A stretch of 64,000 nucleotides of DNA from an uncultured Ruminiclostridium sp. (GTDB taxonomy: Bacteria > Bacillota > Clostridia > Oscillospirales > Ruminococcaceae): NCBI GenBank assembly GCA_947594425.1, contig CANQED010000002.1, positions 250,364 to 314,363 of the forward strand. Reading direction: 5' to 3'. The notes beneath the pieces are model-generated. The model had not been told where the DNA came from. It saw only the letters and a list, made by a program, of their open reading frames with translations, and searched no databases. Made by a program: the position numbers and the translations under genes. This document shows positions 8,947 to 17,364 of the stretch, in pieces (positions within the stretch are counted from its first letter, which is position 1; each line of letters starts with the position of its first letter).

Positions 8947-9314
8947 AGGAGCTATCCCACCTTGAGATGATAGGCTCTATAGTGTCGCAGCTCACCACGG
9001 GCGAGGGCGCGCGCAGCTTTGACCGCTACGGCGTGGGGGATTATTACATCGACCACGCAAACGCCGTGTACCCCGCTAGCGCCGCGGGCGTGCCGTTTAC
9101 CGCCGCATATATACAGTCTAAGGGCGACCCGCTCGCGGATCTTGCGGAGGATATGGCGGCGGAGCAAAAGGCCCGCGCCACCTATGACAACATACTTCGT
9201 ATGAGCGACGACCCCGACGTAAACTGCGCTATACGCTTCTTGAGAGAGCGCGAGGTCGTGCATTTTCAGCGGTTCGGCGAGATGAGAAATCTGCTGCAGG
9301 AAAAGATAAAGTAA
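8937..9314 (+). pseudogene. cotJC: cotJC 3' fragment (spore-coat manganese catalase), interrupted
   Basis: The reading frame encodes the last 126 or so residues of a CotJC-type manganese catalase: IGTEELSHLEMIG, then VDH-like YIDHANAVYP, AAGVPFTAAYIQSKGDP, AAEQKARATY and RFLREREVVHFQRF. Intact CotJC is about 190 residues, so roughly the first 60, including the first helix with metal ligands, are missing. The break coincides with the 3' side of a large serine recombinase gene. The retained part shows no stops or shifts and has its own terminator, so it is well preserved. This suggests a gene split by an element and perhaps rejoined by excision during sporulation. It could also be a dead remnant. 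Confidence 0.85.
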
Positions 9315-9325
9315 ACACGCGATAT

Positions 9326-9366
9326 TCCGCCGAGGGGGCATTTACCTCTCGGCGGATTTTTATTTA
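9326..9366 (+). terminator. Terminator of cotJC
   Basis: A strong GC-rich hairpin (TCCGCCGAGG with CCTCTCGGCGGA) is followed by TTTTTATTT. It lies directly after the cotJC stop. Confidence 0.85.
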
Positions 9367-9381
9367 AAATCCCGCAGGAAT

Positions 9382-9412
9382 AAAAAAATCCCGCCGACCA
9401 CGGGTCAGCGGG
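9382..9412 (-). terminator. Terminator of the rubredoxin gene
   Basis: On the minus strand, CCCGCTGACC pairs with GGTCGGCGGG around a 3-base loop, followed by ATTTTTTTA. It lies 20 bases after the rubredoxin stop. Confidence 0.8.
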
Positions 9413-9431
9413 TGACAGTGTGAACTGCCGC

Positions 9432-9581
9432 TTACTTCTTGGTAAACGAATCCTTACCTAATCCGCAGACGGGGCATACCCAATCGTCCGGGATATCCTC
9501 AAAAGCAGTGCCGGGAGCTATTCCTCCGTCGGGATCTCCTTTTTCGGGATCGTACACATAACCACATACACATTCGTACAT
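9432..9581 (-). CDS. Rubredoxin with an atypical first cysteine motif
   Basis: 49 residues, preceded by a strong AAAGGAGG. The fold signature is clear: [33 protein letters not shown], then a short tail. Rubredoxin binds one iron through two CxxC knuckles and carries single electrons, for example to peroxide or oxygen reductases in anaerobes. The second knuckle is normal (CPVC). The first reads C-V-C-G-Y (Cys4, Cys6), one residue shorter than the usual CxxCGY. Either the first knuckle is a genuine shortened variant or one codon has been lost. It is a single-gene unit with its own terminator. Confidence 0.9.
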   Translation of the reverse strand: MYECVCGYVYDPEKGDPDGGIAPGTAFEDIPDDWVCPVCGLGKDSFTKK

Positions 9582-9641
9582 AAAAATGCCTCCTTTAAAC
9601 ATTCAGAAATAAACTCGTACTCGACTGCGGCAAGGGGAGAA

Positions 9642-9875
9642 TTAATCTATCTCCACCATTACCTTCTGGTCGTACCTTACGGCGCCGGCACGCATGATGG
9701 TACGAATAGCCTTGGCTATTCTGCCCTGCTTGCCTATAACGCGTCCCATATCATCGGGGGCAACATGAAGGTGATATACGGTAATGCCCTCTTCGTTAGG
9801 CTCATCAACGACAACCTCAATTGCAGACTTGTCGTCTACCAGCTCCTGTACCATGGCAATAAGCAATTCTTTCAT
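9642..9875 (-). CDS. khpA: KH-domain RNA-binding protein KhpA
   Basis: 77 residues from the ATG at 9875. The ATG five codons upstream overlaps the AAAGGAAA ribosome binding site and is unlikely to be used. A single KH domain is present, with the GxxG loop in DDMGRVIGKQGRIAKAIRTI. KhpA, usually with KhpB/Jag, binds RNA and affects cell division and elongation in Firmicutes. The gene follows rpsP in the conserved ylxM-ffh-rpsP-khpA order, so it is probably cotranscribed from the promoter near 12040. Confidence 0.95.
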   Translation of the reverse strand: MKELLIAMVQELVDDKSAIEVVVDEPNEEGITVYHLHVAPDDMGRVIGKQGRIAKAIRTIMRAGAVRYDQKVMVEID

Positions 9876-9928
9876 AGCGTTTCCTTTCATAAAACAGCAA
9901 TAAATGCAGTTTCAGCTTGATTTTATCT

Positions 9929-10171
9929 TTATTTTTTTTCTGCGCTGATCTTTATCAGCTTGTTTACCGTATCGGTGGGCTTTGCACCGTTTGCTATCCA
10001 TTTATTGACCTTTTCCATATCAAGAGAAATGACCGAAGGATCTTTTGTAGGATCATAATAGCCTATCTCCTCGATAAATCGACCATCTCTGGGATAACGC
10101 GAATCCGCCACGACTATCCTGTAAAAAGGACTTTTCTTAGCGCCCATTCGCCTAAGTCTGATCTTAACCAC
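9929..10171 (-). CDS. rpsP: 30S ribosomal protein S16
   Basis: 80 residues. The start [25 protein letters not shown] is the hallmark of S16, which helps assemble the 30S body. The start chosen is the GTG at 10169-10171, about 8 bases after AGGAGG. The GTG at 10180 overlaps that ribosome binding site. Its position between ffh and khpA is the usual Firmicutes order. Normal length and no oddities. Confidence 0.97.
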   Translation of the reverse strand: MVKIRLRRMGAKKSPFYRIVVADSRYPRDGRFIEEIGYYDPTKDPSVISLDMEKVNKWIANGAKPTDTVNKLIKISAEKK

Positions 10172-10240
10172 ACTTTTCACCTCCTACAACAATGATAGGC
10201 ATTCGCCGTTTTATTTTAACCTTTCGGTAAAAATCAAAGC

Positions 10241-11608
10241 TTACATTCCCGGAAAGCCGCCGCCCATACCGCCCATTGAGCCCATGGGAAATTTCGGCAG
10301 GCGTTTCCTCTTGCCGCCGCGCATACCGCCCCTCTGCTTAACCATCTTCTGCATGGCGTCAAACTGCTTTAGCAGCATATTCACGTCCTCGACCCTTGTG
10401 CCGCTGCCCGCGGCTATCCTGCGCTTGCGCTTTGCGTCAATTATCGAGGGGCGCTCGCGCTCTTTTTTGGTCATTGAAGAAATTATCGCCTTTGTGCGGT
10501 ACATACGCCTTTCGTCGATATCCTCTTCTTTTACCTTACTGCCGACGCCGGGTATCATCTTTATCAGTGAGGACACGCTGCCCATCTTTTCTATCTGCTC
10601 AAACTGGGCGTACAGGTCGTTCATATCGAACTTGTTGTCCTTTAGCCGCTTAGTAAGGCGCTCCTGCTCTTTTTCGTCGACGGTGACCTTGGCCTTTTCT
10701 ATTAATGAGAGCACGTCCCCCATACCGAGTATGCGGTCCGCCATTCTGTTAGGGTGGAAAATTTCAAGGTCGTCTATCTTTTCGCCTACGCCCGCAAATT
10801 TGATCGGCTTACCTGTTACGGCAAGCACCGATAAAGCCGCGCCGCCTCTGGTGTCGCCGTCGAGCTTAGTCAGTATAACGCCGCTTATTTCGAGCGCCTC
10901 GTTAAAGCTCTTAGCCACATTGACCGCGTCCTGACCCGTCATAGAGTCAACGACAAGCAGTATCTCCTGCGGCTCGGTCTCTTTCTTAATATTCTTCAGC
11001 TCGTCCATTAGCACCTCGTCTATATGAAGACGACCTGCCGTATCGAGCAATACCACGTCATAGCCGTTGTCGCGTGCATAGCGTATGCCGTCCTTTGCGA
11101 CCTTAACGGGGTCGGTCTGACCGAGCTCGAACACCGCCGCGCCCGCGCGCTCGCCCACGACCTTAAGCTGGTCGATAGCCGCAGGACGGTATATGTCGCA
11201 CCCGACTAACAGCGGGCGGCGGTTCATGCCCTTAAGATATTTTGCAAGCTTAGCGCAGTGGGTGGTCTTGCCCGCGCCCTGTAGTCCGCACATCATTATG
11301 ACGCAGGGCGGCTTTGACGGAAAATTAATATGCGACGACTCGCCCCCCATAAGAGAGATAAGCTCGTCGTGTACTATGTCTATTACCTGCTGGGCGGGAG
11401 TAAGGCTGTTCATGACCTCGCTTCCGACCGCGCGCTCGCTTACTTTGTTAACAAAATCCTTTACCACGGGAAAGCTGACATCCGCCTCGAGCAAGGCCAT
11501 CTTGACCTCGCGCATAGCCTCTTTGACGTCCTTATCCGACAGCTTGCCGTGATTTTTCAGCTTGCCGAATACCTTTGACAGCTTATCCGAAAGTCCCTCA
11601 AATGCCAT
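10241..11608 (-). CDS. ffh: Signal recognition particle GTPase Ffh
   Basis: 455 residues. The N domain is followed by the GTPase G domain with P-loop GLQGAGKTTHCAKLA, DTAGRLHID and TKLDGDTRGGA. The M domain ends in a methionine- and glycine-rich tail (GSMGGMGGGFPGM). Ffh with 4.5S/scRNA recognises signal sequences on nascent chains and delivers ribosomes to FtsY. The SRP RNA gene is not in this window. It lies 16 bases after ylxM, which modulates SRP in related bacteria. Confidence 0.98.
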   Translation of the reverse strand: MAFEGLSDKLSKVFGKLKNHGKLSDKDVKEAMREVKMALLEADVSFPVVKDFVNKVSERAVGSEVMNSLTPAQQVIDIVHDELISLMGGESSHINFPSKPPCVIMMCGLQGAGKTTHCAKLAKYLKGMNRRPLLVGCDIYRPAAIDQLKVVGERAGAAVFELGQTDPVKVAKDGIRYARDNGYDVVLLDTAGRLHIDEVLMDELKNIKKETEPQEILLVVDSMTGQDAVNVAKSFNEALEISGVILTKLDGDTRGGAALSVLAVTGKPIKFAGVGEKIDDLEIFHPNRMADRILGMGDVLSLIEKAKVTVDEKEQERLTKRLKDNKFDMNDLYAQFEQIEKMGSVSSLIKMIPGVGSKVKEEDIDERRMYRTKAIISSMTKKERERPSIIDAKRKRRIAAGSGTRVEDVNMLLKQFDAMQKMVKQRGGMRGGKRKRLPKFPMGSMGGMGGGFPGM

Positions 11609-11623
11609 AGCTCTCCCCCCTTT

Positions 11624-11944
11624 TTATGAATAAATAGTTCTTCTTATGTCCTCAATAAGCTCTGACAGACGCGGATCGTCGGAGATTATCTGCATCTTGT
11701 CCAAATCGTCGGATATATGCCTGTATTTTCTCGCGCAGCCGAGCGAACGCTCGAGCCTTAGCAGATAATCCTGCGCTAAGGTGATGCTCTTATGCACCCC
11801 CTGCCGCGTAATACCGAAATTCTCGGCTATCTCAGCTAAAGAAAGATCGTCGTTATAGTACGCGCTCAGCGTTTCGTACTGCTTATCGGTGAGCATAGCT
11901 CCGTATATATCAAGCAAAACGGCGTTGTCGAGATTTTTTGCCAT
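11624..11944 (-). CDS. ylxM: YlxM/p13-type helix-turn-helix SRP-associated protein
   Basis: 106 residues with a sigma-70 region 4-like helix-turn-helix (LSLAEIAENFGITRQGVHKSI) of the UPF0122 family. In streptococci YlxM binds SRP components and tunes Ffh GTPase activity; its role here is inferred from family and position. It is the first gene of the leftward ylxM-ffh-rpsP-khpA operon, about 80 bases downstream of a TTGACA/TATAAT promoter. Confidence 0.93.
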   Translation of the reverse strand: MAKNLDNAVLLDIYGAMLTDKQYETLSAYYNDDLSLAEIAENFGITRQGVHKSITLAQDYLLRLERSLGCARKYRHISDDLDKMQIISDDPRLSELIEDIRRTIYS

Positions 11945-12022
11945 ATATGCGTCCTTTCGCCCGCGGCACCTGACTGTGCGGAATATCTGTAATCCATTTA
12001 GGGTTTACACCTATCAATTAAT

Positions 12023-12050
12023 ATTATACACATTTTTTTTGATATGTCAA
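12023..12050 (-). promoter_or_regulatory. Promoter of the ylxM-ffh operon
   Basis: On the minus strand, TTGACA (12045-12050) and TATAAT (12023-12028) are 16 bases apart with an A8 tract in the spacer. Confidence 0.8.
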
Positions 12051-12088
12051 GAGGAAAATTAAAATTTTGGCTGAAAATACGGTTTTAC

Positions 12089-12117
12089 TTGCATTTTTAC
12101 CGACAATCCGTTATAAT
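12089..12117 (+). promoter_or_regulatory. Promoter of the trypsin-like protease gene
   Basis: TTGCAT (12089-12094) and TATAAT (12112-12117) with a 17-base spacer. It lies about 30 bases upstream of the ATG, with GGAGG before the start. Confidence 0.75.
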
Positions 12118-12146
12118 TATACTATAAAACTTTTACGGAGGATAAA

Positions 12147-13055
12147 ATGAGGATACTGAGGACACTCGCCGCGCTTGCCGCTGCGGCATTGCTGACACTG
12201 TCCGCCTCGGCCCAGGACGGCGACGTCGATATAGAAGAGGCTATGTCGTCGGTGGTTATGATATACGGCGACGACGGCTTTGGCAGCGGGTTTGCGGTAG
12301 GCGAAAACTGCTTAGTGACAAACGCTCACGTTATAGCGGTGCTCGATGATAAGGTAAATATAAGGTGCTCGGACGGCTCTCAGCACGAGGGCTATTTGAT
12401 AGACGCGGACTATGAGAAAGACCTCGCACTAATCGGGATAGACGATTTGACCTTTCAGCCGCTTATTATCAAAAATTCCGAGCAGGTAAAGATCGGCAGC
12501 GACGTATACGCCCTCGGCTCGCCAAAGGGCATGAGCTTCTCAGCGACAAAGGGCATACTCTCCCGCAGAGAAGAGCTCGGAAGCTTTGACAGCCGCATAC
12601 AAAGCGACGCGATAATATACGGCGGAAACAGCGGCGGCCCGCTTATCGACAGTACGGGCTGTGTTATCGGCGTAAACTCCGATAACGTAAACGGCACGCC
12701 GGGTATCTCGTTTGCCATCCCGAGCGAGACGGTAAAGGATTATATCCAAGCCGTCGGTCTTAAGCAGGACGAAAACGGCAACGTTATCGAGCGTATGACT
12801 GCGACAGAACACGCGATAGACCTCCCGACCCGCGAGCAGCCCGAAACGCCCGACGCTCCGTCCGCACCCGCACCCGCGACATTTATCTCGCTCGGCGCGT
12901 CCGAGCTTGCGCTCGGGGCGGCTATACTCGCGGCGTTAGCCATTATCGGCATAGTGATACTTATTCTTATTTTGCGGCGTACAAATGAAAGAATAAAGCT
13001 GCTGACCTATCAGCTTGAGCAAAAAAATTCCTCGATAAAAGATAATAAAAATTGA
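12147..13055 (+). CDS. Membrane-anchored trypsin-like (S1C) serine protease
   Basis: 302 residues. An N-terminal signal peptide (residues 1-22, likely cut after SASA) is followed by a chymotrypsin-fold protease domain. The catalytic triad is visible: His in VTNAHVIAV, Asp in KDLALIGID and Ser in GGNSGGPLID. A proline/alanine-rich linker leads to one C-terminal transmembrane helix (about 250-275) and a basic cytoplasmic tail. It lacks the PDZ domain of HtrA/DegP. It probably acts outside the membrane in envelope quality control or processing. It is followed at 18 bases by a P-type ATPase and may be cotranscribed with it. Confidence 0.88.
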   Translation: MRILRTLAALAAAALLTLSASAQDGDVDIEEAMSSVVMIYGDDGFGSGFAVGENCLVTNAHVIAVLDDKVNIRCSDGSQHEGYLIDADYEKDLALIGIDDLTFQPLIIKNSEQVKIGSDVYALGSPKGMSFSATKGILSRREELGSFDSRIQSDAIIYGGNSGGPLIDSTGCVIGVNSDNVNGTPGISFAIPSETVKDYIQAVGLKQDENGNVIERMTATEHAIDLPTREQPETPDAPSAPAPATFISLGASELALGAAILAALAIIGIVILILILRRTNERIKLLTYQLEQKNSSIKDNKN

Positions 13056-13073
13056 TATAAAGCAGGATAACAT

Positions 13074-15491
13074 ATGGACGAACAGCATACCGACATAGAC
13101 TACGGTCTGTCAAAGCAGGAGGTGCTAAGGCGCGTCGCCGACGGCAAGGTAAACGGCGAGATAAACGTGCCGAGCAAATCGATAAAGCAGATATTTATCG
13201 ACAACTGCTTTACCTTTTTCAATTTTATAAATATAGTGCTTGCCGCTTTTGTCATAGCGGTAGGCTCTCCTAAAAACGCCCTTTTTCTCGGGGTGATAAT
13301 CTGCAACACCGCTATCGGAATTTTCCAAGAGATACGCTCTAAGCGCGCGGTAGATAAGCTGTCTTTGCTATCCGCGCCAAAGGCGACCGTGCTGCGCGAC
13401 GGCAAAGAAGAGGTAATACCGATTAGCGAGGTAGTACTCGGCGACGTTATGCTGTTATCGGCGGGAAGTCAGATATGCGCCGACAGCAAGGTCGCATTCG
13501 GCGAGATAGAGGTGAACGAGAGCCTTATCACCGGCGAAAGCGACCCGGTGACAAAGCGCGTCGGAGACGAGCTGCTTTCCGGCTCGTTTGTCATAAGCGG
13601 CAATGCCAAAGCCGAGGCAATACGCGTCGGCAGCGACAGCTATGCCGCGGGTATAACAAGCGGCGCAAAGTATATCAAAAAGAACAATTCCGCTATGCTG
13701 CGCTCGATAAATAACGTGCTCAAGGTAATAAGCGTCTGCATAATCCCGATGATAATGATAATGTTCGGCAAAGAGATGCTGGTGTCGGGCGCGGATTTTT
13801 CCGACGCGGTGGTAGCTACGGTATCGGCGGTGATAGGTATGATACCCGAGGGGCTTGTGCTTATGGCGAGTATGGTTATGGCAGTAAGCGTTATCCGCCT
13901 TGCCATGAATAAGACCTTAGCGCAGGATCTATACTGCGTCGAAACGCTCGCGCGGGTGGACGTACTGTGTCTTGACAAGACGGGCACGATAACCGAGGGC
14001 AGCATGGAGGTGACCGAGGTCATCCCATTGACAAATGACGACCCCGTGCCTATAATGTCCGCGCTGGTATCCGCTCTCGACGACAAAAATCCGACATACA
14101 CCGCGATAAAGGCATATGTTGCGAGCGATACGGATAAAAAATGCGTGGGCAGCATACCCTTTTCCTCCGCTAAAAAATGGAGCCTCGCCGAGTTTGAGGG
14201 CGAGGGCACTTATATTATGGGTGCGGCGGAATTTATACTTAAGGACAGTCTCAGCGCCGATATGCGCGAGCGCCTGACAGAGCTGTCAAAAGACGGCTGC
14301 CGCGTAATACTTATCGCGCGGTCGGATAATTCTCCCGACTATGAAAATAAAGAGCTGCCGCAGGGCATAATCCCTCTCGCCCTTGTAAAAATAAGCGACA
14401 AGATAAGGAAAGAGGCTCCCGATACGCTGGGCTTTTTCGAGCAGCAGGGAGTGGATTTGCGCATAATCTCGGGCGATAACCCCGTCACGGTGTCGGGGGT
14501 CGCAAAGCGCGCGGGTATGAAAGGCTATGACAGCTATATAGACACCTCGCTTATTAAGGACGACGACGAGCTTAATGACGCGGTGGGAAAATATAAGATA
14601 TTCGGGCGCGTAACCCCCGACCGCAAGCTCGCCTTAATTAAGGCGCTAAGGGCGCAGGGGCATACCGTGGCTATGACGGGCGACGGCGTAAACGACGTAC
14701 TCGCTCTTAAAGAGGCGGACTGCTCGGTCGCTATGCAATCCGGGAGCGACGCGGCTCGCAATGTTTCTAATATAGTGCTGCTCGATTCAAATTTTGCCTC
14801 GATGCCGAAAATAGTAGCCGAGGGCAGGCGCTCTATAAACAATATCGAGCGCTCGGGGACGCTGTTTTTATACAAGACCGTGTACTCATTCCTCGCGGTG
14901 CTGATGTTCTGCTTTATCCCGATAGGCTACCCGCTCGAGGCGATACAGCTTACGCTTATCAACGTGTTTACAAACGGTATACCGTCGTTCTTGCTCGCGC
15001 TCGAGCCTAATTTTGACATAGTCAGGGGGCGGTTTATAGAAAACGTCCTGCCGCGCTCGATACTGTACGGGCTTATCATCACGATAAATTTTGTGCTTAT
15101 GATAATTGCGCGGATAATACTGAGCGTAAACGGCATAATGCCCTCAGCCGAGTTTGATACGTACGCGGGAACATACGCGATAATAGCGATAGGCTTTGCG
15201 GCGTTCGCGGTATTGTTTAGGGTATGTATGCCGCTAAAGGGCTGGAAGATAGGACTGCTTACGCTGCTTATAGCGGGCTTCTCGCTCGGTATACTTATAC
15301 TCGGAGGGCCGCTGCTCGACCTTACAGTGCCGCCCTTACCGATAATAATATCTATGCTTTGCTCTATGGGAATAACGATAGGGCTTACCGCGCTGATAAG
15401 CGTATTTGAGAAAAAGCTCGCGGGGCTAATTCTCCGCATACAAAGAAAAGCCGCGGGCTTATTTTCCAAAAAGGAGAGGCAAAGCGTATGA
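13074..15491 (+). CDS. Cation-transporting P-type ATPase (CtpE/Exp7-like)
   Basis: 805 residues. It has the actuator motif [12 protein letters not shown], the phosphorylation site [11 protein letters not shown] with Asp301, and the hinge [16 protein letters not shown]. About ten membrane helices are arranged in pairs around these domains, and no N-terminal heavy-metal CxxC domain is present. Transmembrane helix 4 has PEGL, as in Ca2+/Mn2+/Mg2+-type pumps. Overall layout resembles CtpE/Exp7 proteins implicated in divalent cation (calcium) transport; the ion is inference. It overlaps rnhA by four bases (ATGA). Confidence 0.9.
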   Translation: MDEQHTDIDYGLSKQEVLRRVADGKVNGEINVPSKSIKQIFIDNCFTFFNFINIVLAAFVIAVGSPKNALFLGVIICNTAIGIFQEIRSKRAVDKLSLLSAPKATVLRDGKEEVIPISEVVLGDVMLLSAGSQICADSKVAFGEIEVNESLITGESDPVTKRVGDELLSGSFVISGNAKAEAIRVGSDSYAAGITSGAKYIKKNNSAMLRSINNVLKVISVCIIPMIMIMFGKEMLVSGADFSDAVVATVSAVIGMIPEGLVLMASMVMAVSVIRLAMNKTLAQDLYCVETLARVDVLCLDKTGTITEGSMEVTEVIPLTNDDPVPIMSALVSALDDKNPTYTAIKAYVASDTDKKCVGSIPFSSAKKWSLAEFEGEGTYIMGAAEFILKDSLSADMRERLTELSKDGCRVILIARSDNSPDYENKELPQGIIPLALVKISDKIRKEAPDTLGFFEQQGVDLRIISGDNPVTVSGVAKRAGMKGYDSYIDTSLIKDDDELNDAVGKYKIFGRVTPDRKLALIKALRAQGHTVAMTGDGVNDVLALKEADCSVAMQSGSDAARNVSNIVLLDSNFASMPKIVAEGRRSINNIERSGTLFLYKTVYSFLAVLMFCFIPIGYPLEAIQLTLINVFTNGIPSFLLALEPNFDIVRGRFIENVLPRSILYGLIITINFVLMIIARIILSVNGIMPSAEFDTYAGTYAIIAIGFAAFAVLFRVCMPLKGWKIGLLTLLIAGFSLGILILGGPLLDLTVPPLPIIISMLCSMGITIGLTALISVFEKKLAGLILRIQRKAAGLFSKKERQSV

Positions 15492-15931
15492 AAGTAGAGA
15501 TATTCACCGACGGTGCATGCAGTCACAACCCCGGGCCCGGCGGCTACGGCGCCGTGCTGCGCTGTAAGGGCAAGGAAAGGGAGATCTGCGGCGGCGAGGC
15601 GTCTACCACTAACAACCGTATGGAGCTTATGGGCGTGATAGCGGCGCTCTCGGAGCTTAAATACCCCTGCGAGGTGACGCTCACCACCGACAGCCGATAT
15701 GTCGTAGACAGCATAACAAAGGGCTGGGTGTACGGCTGGCAGAAAAACGGCTGGAAAAAGTCCGACAAGTCCCCCGCGCTAAACGTCGACCTATGGGAAA
15801 GGCTGTTGCCGCTCCTAAAAACGCACAAGGTGGAATTTCGCTGGATAAAGGGGCACGCGGGACACCCCGAAAACGAGCGCTGTGACGCGCTTGCGGTGAT
15901 GATGAGAGATAAATACGCGGGTATAAAGTAA
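15488..15931 (+). CDS. rnhA: Ribonuclease HI
   Basis: 147 residues, normal for the family. The catalytic acidic residues are present: Asp in [15 protein letters not shown], Glu in NNRMELMGV, Asp in [10 protein letters not shown] and Asp in NERCDALA. The basic patch [13 protein letters not shown] matches the hybrid-binding handle of bacterial RNase HI. It degrades the RNA strand of RNA-DNA hybrids. The start overlaps the ATPase stop by four bases, so translation is coupled. A bidirectional terminator follows at once. Confidence 0.96.
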   Translation: MKVEIFTDGACSHNPGPGGYGAVLRCKGKEREICGGEASTTNNRMELMGVIAALSELKYPCEVTLTTDSRYVVDSITKGWVYGWQKNGWKKSDKSPALNVDLWERLLPLLKTHKVEFRWIKGHAGHPENERCDALAVMMRDKYAGIK

Positions 15932-15957
15932 AAGAGCGGCGCGTGCCGCTCTTTTTA
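15931..15957. terminator. Bidirectional terminator between rnhA and degV
   Basis: A 10-bp perfect stem (AAAGAGCGGC with GCCGCTCTTT), loop GCGT, with T runs on both strands. It serves the convergent rnhA and degV genes. Confidence 0.9.
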
Positions 15958-15959
15958 TG

Positions 15960-16835
15960 TTATCTTCTTGCTTTTCCTCTTATGACTATCCCTATCATAT
16001 GCGGGCCCGTGTTGGTAGCGACCGCAGCGCCGCAATAGCTCTCCATTACGGGCTTAGAGCCGACCATTCCCGAGTATATACGGATAAATTCTTCCTCAAG
16101 CTCTCCCATGGTGCTGCGCAGTATCTGCCAAGGGGTCTCGGGCACGGCGAGCTTAGAGATATATTCCGCCGCGTCCTTGACGGCGTTTTTATCCCCGCGC
16201 GACTTTTTGACCACCTTGCTCTCTCCGTCGATAAGAGAGATAATAGGCTTAAGCCCCATCAGGTCGCCGAGGAATGCCGCCGCCGCGCTTATCCTGCCCG
16301 ACTTTTTCATATGCCTTAACTCAAAGCCGATTATGTATATCTCGCAGCAGTTGAACATATCAACGAGGTAATCCACCACCATATCCACGCTTTGCCCCGC
16401 CTCGAGCTTTTTCGCCGCCTCAAGCACGGGATAGCCGTACCCCACCGAATAGCAGTGGGTGTCGATTATCTCGAGCCGCATATTCTTAAACCCGTCTATC
16501 TCCTCGCTCAGCTTTTGCTTTGCAAGCAGGGCGTTTGAGTAGGTCTGCGAGCCCGTGGAGTTTATCAGCACGCATATGACCGCGTCATAGCCCTCGTTAA
16601 AGCAGTCGGTGAACTTTTCTTCAAAGCGCGGAACGGTTATCTGCGCGGTCTTGGGCAGATACTCGGACTTGTCTATCTTCTCGAAAAATTCCTGCGGGGT
16701 GATGTCTATCCTCTCTCTGAATGTTTCGTCCCCGAGCGTGATGTCAAAGGACATTATATCTATCATATCCTTGTGCGCCGCCTCGTCCTCGGGCGGCATA
16801 TCACAGCAGCTGTCGGTTATTATCTTTACCTTCAT
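15960..16835 (-). CDS. DegV family fatty-acid-binding protein
   Basis: 291 residues starting with VKIITDSCCDMPPE, the characteristic DegV N-terminus. It has the family motifs SQITVP-like AQITVPRFEEKF, INSTGSQTYSNA and the ligand-binding GHMIGIVIRG-like C-terminus. DegV (FakB) proteins bind a fatty acid and present it to the FakA kinase so that exogenous fatty acids enter phospholipids. No fakA is nearby. It lies leftward, 21 bases after trmL, and ends at a shared terminator. Confidence 0.92.
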   Translation of the reverse strand: MKVKIITDSCCDMPPEDEAAHKDMIDIMSFDITLGDETFRERIDITPQEFFEKIDKSEYLPKTAQITVPRFEEKFTDCFNEGYDAVICVLINSTGSQTYSNALLAKQKLSEEIDGFKNMRLEIIDTHCYSVGYGYPVLEAAKKLEAGQSVDMVVDYLVDMFNCCEIYIIGFELRHMKKSGRISAAAAFLGDLMGLKPIISLIDGESKVVKKSRGDKNAVKDAAEYISKLAVPETPWQILRSTMGELEEEFIRIYSGMVGSKPVMESYCGAAVATNTGPHMIGIVIRGKARR

Positions 16836-16856
16836 AATATGTTCCTTTCTTGTCTG

Positions 16857-17363
16857 TCACTTAGCGTCGTTCCAATCGTATTGCGTCAGCCGTCCTTTAT
16901 TTTGCAGCTTAGGAAAACCCCAGCCGCGCAACACCTCATAAGCGCCTATAGCGACGCTGTTAGAGAGGTTAAGGCTGCGGCGCTCGCTTATCATCGGGAT
17001 ACGAACGCAACGCTCTTTATTTTTAAACAGCAGCTCCTCGGGCAGCCCCTTATCCTCCCTGCCGAAAACGATATACGCTTTGTCGGGATAGACCACGTCG
17101 CAGTAATTGTTCTCGCCCTTGGTGGTAAAGTAAAAGAACTCCCCGCCGCTGTTTTTTTCAAAAAAATCGTCATAGCCGTCATACACGGTTATGTCAAGAT
17201 AGCTCCAGTAGTCGAGCCCCGCGCGCTTTAGCTTTTTATCGTCTATCTCAAAGCCGAGCGGTCTTATCAAATGCAATCTTGCCCCCGTGACGGCGCAGGT
17301 GCGGGCTATATTGCCCGTGTTCTGCGGTATCTGCGGCTCGGCAAGCACTATATTAAGCTCCAT
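16857..17363 (-). CDS. trmL: tRNA (cytidine(34)-2'-O)-methyltransferase TrmL
   Basis: 168 residues of the SPOUT superfamily. It begins LNIVLAEPQIPQNTGNIARTCA, has the mid motif LIRPLGFEIDDKKLKRAGLDYW and the knot motifs VFGREDKGLPEELL, IPMISERRSLNLSNSVAIGAYE. TrmL methylates the 2'-OH of the wobble base of tRNA-Leu isoacceptors. Normal length. It begins one base after the stop of the upstream transglutaminase-like gene, so the two are coupled. Confidence 0.94.
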   Translation of the reverse strand: MELNIVLAEPQIPQNTGNIARTCAVTGARLHLIRPLGFEIDDKKLKRAGLDYWSYLDITVYDGYDDFFEKNSGGEFFYFTTKGENNYCDVVYPDKAYIVFGREDKGLPEELLFKNKERCVRIPMISERRSLNLSNSVAIGAYEVLRGWGFPKLQNKGRLTQYDWNDAK

Positions 17364-17364
17364 A

